This document shows, in pieces, positions 17,581 through 27,249 of a stretch of 64,000 nt of DNA. The notes below the pieces were generated by a model. That model was not told the origin of the DNA and made no database searches. It was given only the letters and a program-made list of their open reading frames with translations. The position numbers and the translations under genes were made by a program. The DNA comes from PoT sp049331405 (GTDB lineage Bacteria; Planctomycetota; Planctomycetia; Isosphaerales; Isosphaeraceae), in the NCBI RefSeq assembly GCF_049331405.1, contig NZ_CP186274.1:6572001-6636000 (forward strand). Direction: 5' to 3'. Each line of letters opens with the position of its first letter. The stretch's first letter is position 1.

Positions 17581-18122
17581 GCGTGAGAGTCCCGATTCTC
17601 GAATGAGGATGAATGGGGGGGCCGCCAGGGCAGGTTTCACGAAGCACGAAAGTGCATCCGCTGCAAGGGCTTCGTGAACAATGGGAGGGATTGTAGCCCG
17701 ACACCTTTTGGCGTTTCAATGCGGTAGATCCGGCGCACGCGACCGAGTCCGGTCTTGCGAAAGGCGGGGTTATCTCCGCCGTCGAGCCCCGCCGACGCGG
17801 ACGTATGTCAAATCCTTGGCCGGACGCCGTTCGATCCGCCGGGGTCGGCCCGACCTTGGAAACGCCCTGACCGAGCAAGATTAGGCGTGCGATGTTTCCG
17901 GGTTTCGGCAATCCTCTGCGCGTGCTATTCCCTCGCTTGACAGTTGTCTCCCGGTGAACCCATACTTACGAGGCAGAGTCCCCTGGCCTAGAAAGCATCG
18001 GGCTCACGTCCTGATTGGCAGAGAGCGTCTCGCGTCAGTTCGGCCTCTTACGTGTGCATGGAAGAGATTGACGCGACCTTTGCCAACCGATGGCAACGCC
18101 GTTGTTGCGAAGAGGGATTGTC
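17581..18122. promoter_or_regulatory. Divergent intergenic region, possible promoter at 17937–17966
   Basis: This 540-base gap separates divergent genes and should hold promoters for both. On the plus strand, TTGACA at 17937–17942 and CATACT at 17961–17966, 18 bases apart, form a plausible promoter for the hybrid kinase at 18123. Nothing clear was seen for the minus-strand gene. Confidence 0.35.
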
Positions 18123-20942
18123 ATGCGAGAGCCCGCCATGCTGGCGGATCACCTCGATCAGCAGAGCGACGCGATCCTCGGCGTCTGGCGCAAGACCGTC
18201 GAGCGCGTCGGGGACATCTCCGAAGTCGAACGACTCTCCTACGGCGAATTCCTCGACCACATCCCTCAACTGCTCGATCGCCTGGCCGAACGGCTCAGGG
18301 GCGGGCATTCGGATGCGATCGCCGAGGGCAGGAAGCACGGCCAGATCCGCTGGCAGCAGGGCTACGACATCGCCGAGCTCGTCAGCGAGTTCGGCCACCT
18401 CCGAAGCGCCCTCGTGCTCTCGACGACCGACTTCGCGCGGCAGCATCGCTGGGATATCACGATGCTGGAGCAGACCTACGCGGTCATCAATGACGTCATT
18501 GATGAGGCCACGGCCGAGTCCGTCAAGCAGTTCCAGGAAGACAGCCGGGCCGAGACCGCCAAGGCGCTCGCCGAGGTCAAGAAGCGGCAAAATGCCATCG
18601 AGGAGGCCTGGGTCACGGCCAACCTCGAGAAGTCGAAGCTGCGGACGATCCTCAGCAGCCTCCCCGTGGCCGTCTGGGTCGTCGATGCCGATGGGCGGCT
18701 CATCGGCGTCAACGATGAGGCCGTCAGGCTGCGCGGGCTCTCGAACAAGGACGAGTTCGACAGGATCGACGTGCACGAGCTCGGGAACGAATACCAGACC
18801 CTCCGTCTCGACGGCAGCCCCTACCCGCTCGAACAGATGCCCATCCTCCGGGCCCTCGGCGGCGAGGTCGTCGACCCCGACGAGATGCTCTGGGTCAAGG
18901 ATGGCCAGTCGCAGATCGTCTCGATCAACGCGGCCCCGCTGACCGACAACGCCGGCGCGATCGTCGGTGCGGTCGCCGTGATCCAGGACATCACGCGCCG
19001 GAAGCAGGTCGAGGCCCAACTCCGTCGCGAGCGAGACTTCTCCAGGGCCATCACCGACACCCTCGGCGAGGGCCTCTGCACGATCGACACGCAGGGGCGG
19101 CTCACCTTCATCAACCCCGCCGCGCAGGCGATCCTGGGCTGGCCCGAGGCCGAGATCCTCGGGCGCGACATCCACGCCACGATCCACTACGAGAAGCCGG
19201 ACGGGAGCCCCTACCCCCGTGAGGAATGCCCGATACTGGGCGTCTTCCAGACGGGGGAGACCATCCACGGCGACGAGATGTTCATCCGCAAGGATGGCAC
19301 CCGGATCTTCGTGGCCTACACGGCGTCGGCCATCACGAGCGACGGGCAGATCGTCGCCGTGGCCAAGGCCTTCCGCGATATCACCGAGCGCAAGCGGCTC
19401 GAGGCCCAGCTGGCGGCCTCCGAGGCGCAGTTCCGCTCGATCGCCGAGAAGTCGCCGGTGATGATCTGGCGCGTGGACGTCGACGGCTTCCTCGACTATG
19501 CCAACCAGACCTGGCTCGACTTCCGAGGCCGCCCCAGCATGCCGGGCGCCGCGTTGGGGGAGAGCTGGGCCGAGGGGATCCATCCCGAGGACCGCCACCG
19601 CTGCCTCGCCCACTTCCACGAGGCCTTCGCCAAACGCGAGCCGTTCGAGCTGACCTTCCGGCTGCTCCGGTTCGACGGCCAGTATCGCTGGATCAGCGAC
19701 CGCGGCACCCCTTATGAAGGCTCGAAAGGCCGATTCTTGGGCTACCTCGGCTCGAGCCTCGACATCACCGAGCGGATCGAGCTGGAGACCGCCCTAGAGC
19801 AGCAGCGGGTGTTCGCCGAGGAGGCGTCGAGGCATAAGACCCAGCTCGTCTCGGCCCTCTCGCACGACGCCAGGACGCCGCTCAATGCCGTCGTCCTGGC
19901 CGCGCAACTACTCGAGCTCCACTTCAACGACGACGTGGACGGCGAGGTCGAGAACTGCCTGCGGACCATCCGGCACTCCGTCAAGAACGTGCTGGACTTG
20001 CTGGGCGACCTCCTCGACCTGAGCAAGATCGACGCGGGGGCGGTCCCGGCCGAGCTCTCAATGTTCCCCATCGACCTCGTGCTCAAGGAATGCCTCGCGA
20101 GCATCGAGCCCCAGGCGAGGGTCAAGCATATCGAGATCCGCTATGAGCCGGGCCCCTTGAGTGACAAGAGCCTGGAGACGGATCGTTCCAAGCTCAAGCA
20201 GATCCTCAGCAACCTGCTCTCCAACGCGCTCCGATATACCGAGACGGGCTTCATCAGGCTCTTCGGGGAGCTGACCGAGGACCAGCTCCGGATCGGCGTC
20301 CAGGACTCGGGCATCGGCATCGCGGCCCAGGATCAGGGGCGGATCTTCAACGAATTCGCCATGATCGACCATACCGAGCGTCCCGAAGGGGGCACCGGCC
20401 TGGGCCTCGCGATCTGCAGGCGCCTGGCGACGCTGCTCAACGGCCAGATCATGCTCGAGAGCGAGCCAGGCCTCGGCAGCACGTTCAGCCTGGTCCTGCC
20501 GGCCTCCGTGGTGACCCGCACCCTGCCCCCCCGGAAGGAAGCGGCCATCGAGGCGAGTAACGCCGAGCTCGGCACGATCTTAATCGCCGAGGACCACCTG
20601 GATAGCCGCCAGACCCTGGCGAGGGTCCTCAAACGCATGGGCTATCGGGTCATCGAGGCGAGTAACGGTCGGGACGTCCTGACGGTCGCCGCCCAGGAAG
20701 ACCTCATGGCCGTCCTCATGGACGTGAACATGCCGCTCATGGACGGCATCGAGGCGACGCTCACGCTCCGGGCCGATCCCAGGTTCGCGCACCTGCCGAT
20801 CTTCGCCCTGACCGGCGACGTCACGCTCGTGAATCAGCATCGGATCGGCGAGGCCGGCGTCAACGGCTACCTGGAAAAGCCTGTTACCTGGGATGCGCTC
20901 CGCCAGGCCCTCGGTACCCTCGGAGCCCGTCGCGAAAGCTGA
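18123..20942 (+). CDS. Hybrid sensor histidine kinase with RsbRD-like and PAS domains
   Basis: A 939-residue protein. ATG 18123 is chosen for AGAGGG at 18111–18116, six bases upstream. No membrane segment is seen, so it is a cytoplasmic sensor. Residues ~1–145 resemble the RsbR/RsbRD N-terminal helical domain, then three PAS domains follow (about 174–290, 305–430, 435–555; ILSSLPVAVWVVDADGR marks the first). HisKA has the phospho-acceptor His581 in ALSHDARTPLNAVVL. HATPase_c has NLLSNALRY, DSGIGIA and GGTGLGLAI. A receiver domain at the C-terminus carries Asp867 in LMDVNMPLMDG. It should autophosphorylate and pass phosphate to its own receiver. No separate response regulator or output gene is adjacent, so the output is unknown. 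It converges with the GT2 gene with a 7-base gap. Confidence 0.92.
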   Translation: MREPAMLADHLDQQSDAILGVWRKTVERVGDISEVERLSYGEFLDHIPQLLDRLAERLRGGHSDAIAEGRKHGQIRWQQGYDIAELVSEFGHLRSALVLSTTDFARQHRWDITMLEQTYAVINDVIDEATAESVKQFQEDSRAETAKALAEVKKRQNAIEEAWVTANLEKSKLRTILSSLPVAVWVVDADGRLIGVNDEAVRLRGLSNKDEFDRIDVHELGNEYQTLRLDGSPYPLEQMPILRALGGEVVDPDEMLWVKDGQSQIVSINAAPLTDNAGAIVGAVAVIQDITRRKQVEAQLRRERDFSRAITDTLGEGLCTIDTQGRLTFINPAAQAILGWPEAEILGRDIHATIHYEKPDGSPYPREECPILGVFQTGETIHGDEMFIRKDGTRIFVAYTASAITSDGQIVAVAKAFRDITERKRLEAQLAASEAQFRSIAEKSPVMIWRVDVDGFLDYANQTWLDFRGRPSMPGAALGESWAEGIHPEDRHRCLAHFHEAFAKREPFELTFRLLRFDGQYRWISDRGTPYEGSKGRFLGYLGSSLDITERIELETALEQQRVFAEEASRHKTQLVSALSHDARTPLNAVVLAAQLLELHFNDDVDGEVENCLRTIRHSVKNVLDLLGDLLDLSKIDAGAVPAELSMFPIDLVLKECLASIEPQARVKHIEIRYEPGPLSDKSLETDRSKLKQILSNLLSNALRYTETGFIRLFGELTEDQLRIGVQDSGIGIAAQDQGRIFNEFAMIDHTERPEGGTGLGLAICRRLATLLNGQIMLESEPGLGSTFSLVLPASVVTRTLPPRKEAAIEASNAELGTILIAEDHLDSRQTLARVLKRMGYRVIEASNGRDVLTVAAQEDLMAVLMDVNMPLMDGIEATLTLRADPRFAHLPIFALTGDVTLVNQHRIGEAGVNGYLEKPVTWDALRQALGTLGARRES

Positions 20943-20949
20943 TCCGGCT

Positions 20950-21789
20950 TTACGTCAGGACCTTGACGATTCCGGCGATGATGGCGAGCGTCACCAGGGC
21001 CAGAAGGATCGGCCTCCAGGGCCGCAGCCGCAGGCTCTGAGCGACGATCGTCTTGAGGATCCTCGCGCCGTCGCGGAAGGCATTCAGCTTGCTCGTGGTC
21101 CCTGCAATTCGAGGGCGATAGGGGACGGGAAACTCGCGGGTCGGGAGCTTGAGCGCCACGGCCTCGCTGGCGAGTTCCGTCTCGATCTCGAACCCCTCGG
21201 AGCGGAGAGAGACGGCCGAGAGGAAGCGTCGGCTGAAGACGCGATAGCCCGAGAGTAGGTCGCCCGCGCTCTTGCCGATGAGGACGCGGAAGGCCCCGCG
21301 GATCAGGACGTTGCCGAGGCCTCGGAGTGCCGTCATGGCCCCCGCCTCCTCCGTCGGTCGACGCGCCCCGACCGCCATGTCGATCGAGCCGTCAAGGACG
21401 GCGGCGAGCATCGGCCCGATTTCATCGGCCGGATAGGTGCCGTCGCCATCGACCAGGATTACGGCGTCGCGGTCGACGAGCTCGGAGAAGATGGAACGGA
21501 CCGCGTGCCCTTTCCCTTGCAGGGGGACCTCGACCACGCGTGCGCCGGCCTCCCTGGCGATGGAGCCGGTGCCGTCGCGCGAGTTGTTGTCGAAGACGAC
21601 GACCTCGGCCTCGGGGAGGACCTCACGCCAGGACGCGACGACGGTGGCGATCGCCGCCGCCTCGTTGTAGCAAGGGATTGCCACGGAGACACGCGGTTTG
21701 GGGTCGGCGGCGAGGTCGGACAACGGCGTCGTTCTCGGTGGAAGAATGTTCGGGTCGAATGCGCCGCCCAATGGATTCGGGCCCCACAA
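20950..21789 (-). CDS. Glycosyltransferase family 2 (polyprenol-phosphate type) with C-terminal TM
   Basis: A 279-residue protein starting at TTG 21789, with a weak GTGGGA-like site upstream; no in-frame ATG or GTG precedes the conserved core. VSVAIPCYNEAAAI starts the GT-A fold, DNNSRDGT the nucleotide-sugar strand, and LVDGDGTYP gives a DxD-type metal site (Asp114/Asp116). GKSAGDLLSGYRVFSR and SEGFEIETEL match dolichyl/polyprenyl-phosphate mannose or glucose synthases. The C-terminal ~20 residues (PILLALVTLAIIAGIVKV) form one membrane helix. It probably transfers a sugar from a nucleotide donor to a lipid carrier at the inner face of the membrane. Convergent with the hybrid kinase; not evidently in an operon. 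Confidence 0.85.
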   Translation of the reverse strand: MWGPNPLGGAFDPNILPPRTTPLSDLAADPKPRVSVAIPCYNEAAAIATVVASWREVLPEAEVVVFDNNSRDGTGSIAREAGARVVEVPLQGKGHAVRSIFSELVDRDAVILVDGDGTYPADEIGPMLAAVLDGSIDMAVGARRPTEEAGAMTALRGLGNVLIRGAFRVLIGKSAGDLLSGYRVFSRRFLSAVSLRSEGFEIETELASEAVALKLPTREFPVPYRPRIAGTTSKLNAFRDGARILKTIVAQSLRLRPWRPILLALVTLAIIAGIVKVLT

Positions 21790-21869
21790 GTCTATCCCAC
21801 GCCCGGCCCGGCGACAAAGCGACGGCGATCTTCATCCCGGAACTGAGGGGCTCCGCCCGCGATAACGAA

Positions 21870-21908
21870 CGAGGCACGGTTCCGGCGCTGGGCCGGAACC
21901 GTGCCTCG
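21870..21908 (-). terminator. Perfect 17-bp terminator hairpin
   Basis: A 17-bp perfect stem (21870–21886 with 21892–21908, 5-base loop) begins 24 bases past the stop of the second haem-protein gene on the minus strand. It separates that gene from the GT2 gene downstream. Confidence 0.7.
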
Positions 21909-21931
21909 TCGTCGTGGGATCGTCGGGGCCT

Positions 21932-24900
21932 TTAGCGCGAGGCGCTCTTGGCCTCGTCGCCGCTGAACTCCAGGGGGCGTTCGGCCACCAAGGTGGTCAC
22001 GATGGAGCTATTCGGACCGCCCGGGATGCGGACGAGCAGCTCGCTCTTGCCCTTCGGGACGTGGACGGTCACGGTCCGGGGCTCGCCCTCGCGGTGCGCC
22101 GGCAAGGACAGCTCGGACCCGCGGAACCAGGCCTTGATGTCGGCCTTGGAGTCGAAGACGACCCTGGCATCCTGCTCGGTGGCCGAATGGATCGGCACCC
22201 AGACGTAACCGGCCGCCTTGTCGTCGGCTCCGAGAATGTTGGCGAGGTCGGCCCGCCCCTCGGCATTCGCGTCGAGCCGACGCCAGGAGAGCTTCTGGCC
22301 GGAGGCCCCCGCGACGGTCGAGGTGATATCGACCCCCTTGCTCGTGTCGATCGCCGTCGAGCCGTTGGACTCGGTCACCGGGCCGATGGCCTGGTACTGA
22401 CCGACGACGCTCACCGGCTGGCGGAGGGTCGTGAGGAAGGCGAGCAGGTCGACGATGTCCTGGTCGCTCATCGTCTCGGCGAGCCCTTCGGGCATGAGCG
22501 AGACATCGCTATTCGCCCGCTCCTCGATGTCGGCCGGCCGGACGGTGACGCGCTGGCCGTCGGCCGTCTTGAGGACGAGGCGATCCGGGGAGTCCTCGAC
22601 GGGCAGGCCCGTGAAGACCTGGCCATCCTTCAGTCCCACGATCAGCGAGCGATAGTTGTAGCCGATCGCCGCGCTCGGATTCAGGATCGAGCGGAGCAGC
22701 TCATCCTTGCCGTACTTGGTGCCGATCGTGGAGAGGTCGGGGCCGATCCACTCCCCCTGCCCCTGGACCCGGTGACACGAGCCGCAACGGAGCTGGCTCG
22801 ACGCCTCGGCCTGCTTGGGTCCGGCGGCGAAGAAGATCTCGCGGCCATGATCGGCGTTGCCGTCGCGGCGGATCAACTCGCCGAACGGAGGCAGAGGACG
22901 GCCCCCCTTCGTCTTCGGGAGCGGCAGGACCTGCGCCGCCTCGTCGCGGACCTTGCGGTCGGGGGTGGCGTTGAGGACCGACGTCGCCTCGGTCTTGAGG
23001 TCGGCCGGCAGGGTCCCGGCCTTGGCCAGGTCGAGGACCTTCTGGCCCCCTCCGCTCAATCGCGTGAGGGTCCGCAATGCCTCGCGACGGAGCCCGAGGG
23101 GCTGTTCGTCGGCCGTGATGAGGGCCAGCAGTCGGCCCCCCGACTCGCCCGTCCGCGGCAGGGTCCGGATCGCGGCCTCGGCGAGGCTATTGGAGTGGTT
23201 CTTCCCCTTGGTCTCGTCGATGAGCCGATTCAGAACGCCGGCCGAATCGCTCGATGGAATACGCCCCAGGGCCTCGACCGCGGCCACCCGGACCTCTTCG
23301 GGGGCCTTGGCGTCACCAATCCGATCCCGGAGCGCCTTGAGGAACCGGGGATCGCCCGTCGCCGCCGCGGCCTCGATGCCGGGGAGCTGTGTCTCGGGGT
23401 CGTTCAGGGCCTCGTCGATCGCGTCGACGACCTTGCGATTCCCCTTGGCACCCTGCCAGGCCCCATCGAGCTTGCGTGAGAGGAAGCTGAGGGCCTTCCG
23501 GCGTCGCGCCGGGTCCTGCCCCTTCGCGGCCCAGCCGGCGAGGACCTCGGCGGCTGCCGGCTCGCTGACCTGGGCGATGATGTCGTCGGCCGCCTGCTGG
23601 AGATCGGGCGTGCTGAGGTGAGGGGTCACCTTGGCAAGCCAGGGGAGCACCTCGGCGCGATGGATGCGCCAGGCCAGGCCCAGCGACTTGCTCAACGCCG
23701 AGGCGGGCATGTCGGGCGTCCCGACGACGATGTATGCCTCGTTGCGATCGACCGGGAAGTACGGCGGCAGGGCCACTTCTCGGCCCTCATCGACCTTCTC
23801 GAGGTCGCCGTACAGGGTCCCGTCGAAGAGTTCGGCCAGGAAGGCCGGCTCGCGAGTCTCGATCGCGAGGCCGAGGGCCTCGAGGTACCAGCGGTCGACG
23901 CCGTCCCACGACTTCGCCAGGGCCTTGAGGGCGCCGCCCACCTTGTCGGTGGGGATCATCCGCAGGGCCAGGATCAGCTCGCGGCGGACGCCGGCATCGG
24001 GGTCGGCCGCCATCGGGAGCAAGACCCCGAGATGAGCCAGGGCGGGAGCCGGATGCTTCGCCGTGGCGTCCTTGTATTCGACGTGTCCGTTCTCGCGGGC
24101 ATCGCGCCCGAGGATGCGGACGGCCTGCTCACGGATGCGGGGATCTTCATGCTTGAGGGCGGCCTTCGCGGCCTCGTCCCCCTGGATGGCATGGATGACC
24201 CAGAGGGCCCGGGCCTTCTGGATCGGCTCTCCCGTCTCGTACATCACGCGAAGCTGGTCGAGGATGGTCGAGTTCGCGTCATGCGCCCGCTCGATGATAG
24301 CCCGACGCGCGGCGTCCTGCGTGGCGACGACCGGCGAAGACAGGCCCGCGATCAGGCCTCCGTCGCTGGCGAAGTCATGCTTGCCGGAGACGGGCTTCGC
24401 CCCCTTGGGGACGACCCGATAGATCCGACCGTTATCCTGGCCCGAGAAGGCGTGCCCGCCGACGCCCGCGTCGTACCAGTCGGCGACGAACACCGCGCCA
24501 TCGGGTGCGGCGGTCATGTCGACGGGTCGGAACCAGGGGTCGTCGCTGGCCAGGAAGACCTTGTAGTCGGTCCGGAACGAGGCGCCATGCCGGGTGATCG
24601 GGAAGTGGTTGATCTGGCGGCTGCCGGCATCGGCCTCGAGCACGGCCCCCTGGTAGGCCTCGGGGAAGAGCTTGCCTTCGTAGACCATGATCCCGCAGGG
24701 GCTGCCGTTGCCGGTCCCGACGAGCTTGGGGACGTTGCCCGGGACCTCTTCGCCCCAGTGCCTCGGGCTGCCGGGCGTGCGATAGCCATAGTGGCCGCCG
24801 TCCATGATCCAGATGACCCGGCTGCCGCGGTTACCGTCGTCGTCGTTGTCGCTGGTGAAGACGTTGCCGAAGGCGTTCAGGCTCGTCTCGTAATTGTTGC

Positions 24901-25663
24901 GCTGGCGGTCGGCGAGGATCTCGAACTCGGTGCCGTCGCGGTTGACCCGCATCGTGTTCGCGAGCTGGTCGCTCCAGACGTGCCGGCCTCCCTTGTCGAC
25001 GACGTCGAAGTTCTGCACCTTCTCGGAATGGTCGTGCTGGACCGAGCAGCAGCCGTCGCCGTGGGTGAAGTAGAGCTTGCCGTCGAGCCCGAGCGCGACG
25101 CCGTGGACGCCGTGGTCTGAGTCGACGCCGCCGAAGCCGGTCAGTAGCGGGTATCGCTTGTCCGCCTTGTCGTCGCCGTCGGTGTCCTCGAGCACGAGCA
25201 GGTCGGGGCTATTCCCCACGTAAACCTTGCACCCGACGTATTTGCCTTCTTTGTTGTATCGCTCCTCGACGGCGATCCCCATCGGGACGGGGAAGATGTG
25301 GTCGGCGAAGACCGTCATCTTGTCCGCCAAGCCGTCGTTGTTCGTGTCCTCGAGGATCTTGATGCGGTCGCCGACCACATCCCTGGGGAACCGCTTGTTC
25401 CCGCCCCGGCTGAGGCGATAGTTGAGCCCCTCGGTGATCCAGACGCGACCCCGGGAGTCGACATCCATCGTGGTCGGGTTCTGGACCATCGGCTCCGAGG
25501 CCCAGAGCGTGGCCTCGAGCCCCGCGGCCGGCTTGAGCTTGCGGGCCGACTCTTCGGGCTTGAGCTGAGCGTTCGCCGGCGGCGGGCTGGAGAGAAGCAG
25601 GCCGCCGAGGATGAGCGCCATCCCGGCGAGGCGAGGCCTCGGCTTGTCTGAGCGTTGCGACAT
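21932..25663 (-). CDS. PVC-type propeller/HEAT/CxxCH haem-binding exported protein (2)
   Basis: A 1,243-residue relative of the 13780–17580 product. ATG 25663 is preferred for the AAGGG site 9 bases upstream and because it opens a signal peptide (MALILGGLLLSSPPPANAQ near residues 15–33). The order is a beta-propeller dehydrogenase-like domain (about 35–440), HEAT repeats (about 470–880), then the haem-binding domain with Cys960-GS-Cys963-His964 and DVSLMPEGLAETM. A C-terminal beta-sandwich follows (about 1085–1225, AIGPVTESN, AGYVWVPIHS). So the sandwich module lies after the haem domain here but before it in the first protein. It is exported and probably an oxidoreductase or electron carrier in sugar degradation. 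It diverges from the HtrA-like protease gene. Confidence 0.87.
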   Translation of the reverse strand: MSQRSDKPRPRLAGMALILGGLLLSSPPPANAQLKPEESARKLKPAAGLEATLWASEPMVQNPTTMDVDSRGRVWITEGLNYRLSRGGNKRFPRDVVGDRIKILEDTNNDGLADKMTVFADHIFPVPMGIAVEERYNKEGKYVGCKVYVGNSPDLLVLEDTDGDDKADKRYPLLTGFGGVDSDHGVHGVALGLDGKLYFTHGDGCCSVQHDHSEKVQNFDVVDKGGRHVWSDQLANTMRVNRDGTEFEILADRQRNNYETSLNAFGNVFTSDNDDDGNRGSRVIWIMDGGHYGYRTPGSPRHWGEEVPGNVPKLVGTGNGSPCGIMVYEGKLFPEAYQGAVLEADAGSRQINHFPITRHGASFRTDYKVFLASDDPWFRPVDMTAAPDGAVFVADWYDAGVGGHAFSGQDNGRIYRVVPKGAKPVSGKHDFASDGGLIAGLSSPVVATQDAARRAIIERAHDANSTILDQLRVMYETGEPIQKARALWVIHAIQGDEAAKAALKHEDPRIREQAVRILGRDARENGHVEYKDATAKHPAPALAHLGVLLPMAADPDAGVRRELILALRMIPTDKVGGALKALAKSWDGVDRWYLEALGLAIETREPAFLAELFDGTLYGDLEKVDEGREVALPPYFPVDRNEAYIVVGTPDMPASALSKSLGLAWRIHRAEVLPWLAKVTPHLSTPDLQQAADDIIAQVSEPAAAEVLAGWAAKGQDPARRRKALSFLSRKLDGAWQGAKGNRKVVDAIDEALNDPETQLPGIEAAAATGDPRFLKALRDRIGDAKAPEEVRVAAVEALGRIPSSDSAGVLNRLIDETKGKNHSNSLAEAAIRTLPRTGESGGRLLALITADEQPLGLRREALRTLTRLSGGGQKVLDLAKAGTLPADLKTEATSVLNATPDRKVRDEAAQVLPLPKTKGGRPLPPFGELIRRDGNADHGREIFFAAGPKQAEASSQLRCGSCHRVQGQGEWIGPDLSTIGTKYGKDELLRSILNPSAAIGYNYRSLIVGLKDGQVFTGLPVEDSPDRLVLKTADGQRVTVRPADIEERANSDVSLMPEGLAETMSDQDIVDLLAFLTTLRQPVSVVGQYQAIGPVTESNGSTAIDTSKGVDITSTVAGASGQKLSWRRLDANAEGRADLANILGADDKAAGYVWVPIHSATEQDARVVFDSKADIKAWFRGSELSLPAHREGEPRTVTVHVPKGKSELLVRIPGGPNSSIVTTLVAERPLEFSGDEAKSASR

Positions 25664-26054
25664 GGGCGGGACCCTTCTGTCCATGGTCGTGGATCGTCGG
25701 AGGAAGGGGCAAGGCCGTCGGCCATGCCATCCTCGAGCCGGCGCGTCGTTCGCGCGAGGCCTGTTTGTCTCGTAATAGACGAGGCGATGGGTTGTATTGT
25801 GTCGCGAGGGTAACACCCCGTCCAGACGGTCGCGCCGCACCGAATCCACACCCTTCGATCCCGTTCGGCATCGCGGATGCTCCGAGAAAGTGGGGCGTGG
25901 GATTTGACTTGGGGCGAGGGCCCCTCATCGCCCCGGCCGGAATTCGGTAAGATGAGGTGGTTGGGATACGGCCATGAAGGTCCCAAGCGCGAGAAACCTG
26001 GACCTGCCCGGCGGGTTGGGTTGGAACGCCTGGAATTGTTGAGGAATTGGTGCG

Positions 26055-27239
26055 ATGTCGACCTGGAAGACGATCTCCGCGCATCTGCTGACGGCGGCGG
26101 CCACGTTCATGCTCTTCCTCTCGCTCTTCGGCGCGAGACTTGGCCTGCTGCGCCAACCTCCGCTGGCCCAACTCCCCCGCCCGGGCCGCCCCCAGGCTGC
26201 GGCCCCGACCCAGGGGGATTACAAACTCCCCGCGGTGGCCCCTCCCACGCTCTCGGCGGAGCTGACCAAGGGATTGGACGTCGAGGAACAGATCAACGTC
26301 CACGTCTATGCGGCTGTGAACAGGAGTGTCGTCAATATCACGACGGCCTCTCAGGCGAGCGGGTTCTACGGTGAGGAGACCAGCAGCGGCACGGGCTCCG
26401 GCTTCGTGATCGACCGCCAGGGGCATATCCTGACCAACTACCACGTCGTCGAAGATGCCGAATCGGTCCAGGTGACCCTCTTCGACGGCACCACGCACGA
26501 GGCTCGCGTCGTCGGGCATGACGCCTCGAATGACGTGGCCATCGTCCAGGTCAAGTCCCCGGCCGAACTCCTCTTCCCCGTCGCCCTTGGCGATTCCTCT
26601 CGCCTCCTGGTCGGGCAGAAGATCCTGGCTTTGGGAAACCCGTTCGGCCTCGAGCGAACGCTCACGACCGGGATCGTCAGCAGCCTCGATCGCTCCTTGC
26701 GAGCCAAGAACGGCCGGATGATCAAGGGGATCATCCAGACCGACGCGGCGATCAACCCCGGCAACTCGGGCGGGCCGCTGCTGAACTCTCGCGGCGAGGT
26801 GATCGGCATGAACACCGCCATCATCAGCCAGGTGGGGCAGTCGGCGGGCATCAGCTTCGCCGTGCCGATCAGCGCGATCAAGCGGATCATCAAGCCCCTG
26901 ATCGAGCATGGCCGCGTCATCCGCGCCGACCTGGGGATCACACGAGTCTTCAGCACCAACGACGGCCTGGTCGTGCTCGGCGTGTCGGAGAACGGACCGG
27001 CCGAGCAGGCGGGCGTCCAGCCGATCCAGATGAAGATTGTGCGATGGGGATCGGCCTTCGTGAGGCGCCTCGACCCCGAGTCGGCCGACATCATCGTTGC
27101 AGTCGACGGCAAGCGCGTCCACAACGTCGACGAACTCCTGACCGAGGTCGAGTCGCACGCCCCCGGCGAGGTTGTGAAGCTCAACGTCGTCCGCAACGGC
27201 CGCAAGGTCGACATCCCGGTCAAGCTTGGGCAGTCCTGA
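26055..27239 (+). CDS. HtrA/DegP-like trypsin-fold serine protease with PDZ domain
   Basis: A 394-residue protein starting at ATG 26055 after GAGGA at 26041–26045. The N-terminal ~30 residues are hydrophobic (AATFMLFLSLFGARLGLL), a signal anchor or signal peptide, followed by a Pro/Ala-rich linker. The protease domain (about 80–290) has the full catalytic triad: His130 in TNYHVV, Asp160 in ASNDVAIV and Ser238 in NPGNSGGPL. One PDZ domain follows (about 295–390). Such proteases degrade or refold damaged envelope proteins. One PDZ rather than two resembles DegS-type members. It converges with the Hint-domain gene, with stops only 10 bases apart. Confidence 0.93.
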   Translation: MSTWKTISAHLLTAAATFMLFLSLFGARLGLLRQPPLAQLPRPGRPQAAAPTQGDYKLPAVAPPTLSAELTKGLDVEEQINVHVYAAVNRSVVNITTASQASGFYGEETSSGTGSGFVIDRQGHILTNYHVVEDAESVQVTLFDGTTHEARVVGHDASNDVAIVQVKSPAELLFPVALGDSSRLLVGQKILALGNPFGLERTLTTGIVSSLDRSLRAKNGRMIKGIIQTDAAINPGNSGGPLLNSRGEVIGMNTAIISQVGQSAGISFAVPISAIKRIIKPLIEHGRVIRADLGITRVFSTNDGLVVLGVSENGPAEQAGVQPIQMKIVRWGSAFVRRLDPESADIIVAVDGKRVHNVDELLTEVESHAPGEVVKLNVVRNGRKVDIPVKLGQS

Positions 27240-27249
27240 TCGCCGTCGG

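Noticed and set aside
14824..17586. A 920-codon open frame on the plus strand
   Set aside because: It is antisense to the first giant haem-domain gene, whose domains and CxxCH are clear. High-GC codon bias commonly opens the opposite frame.
18048..19619. A 523-codon minus-strand frame
   Set aside because: It is antisense to the hybrid histidine kinase, which has complete catalytic motifs.
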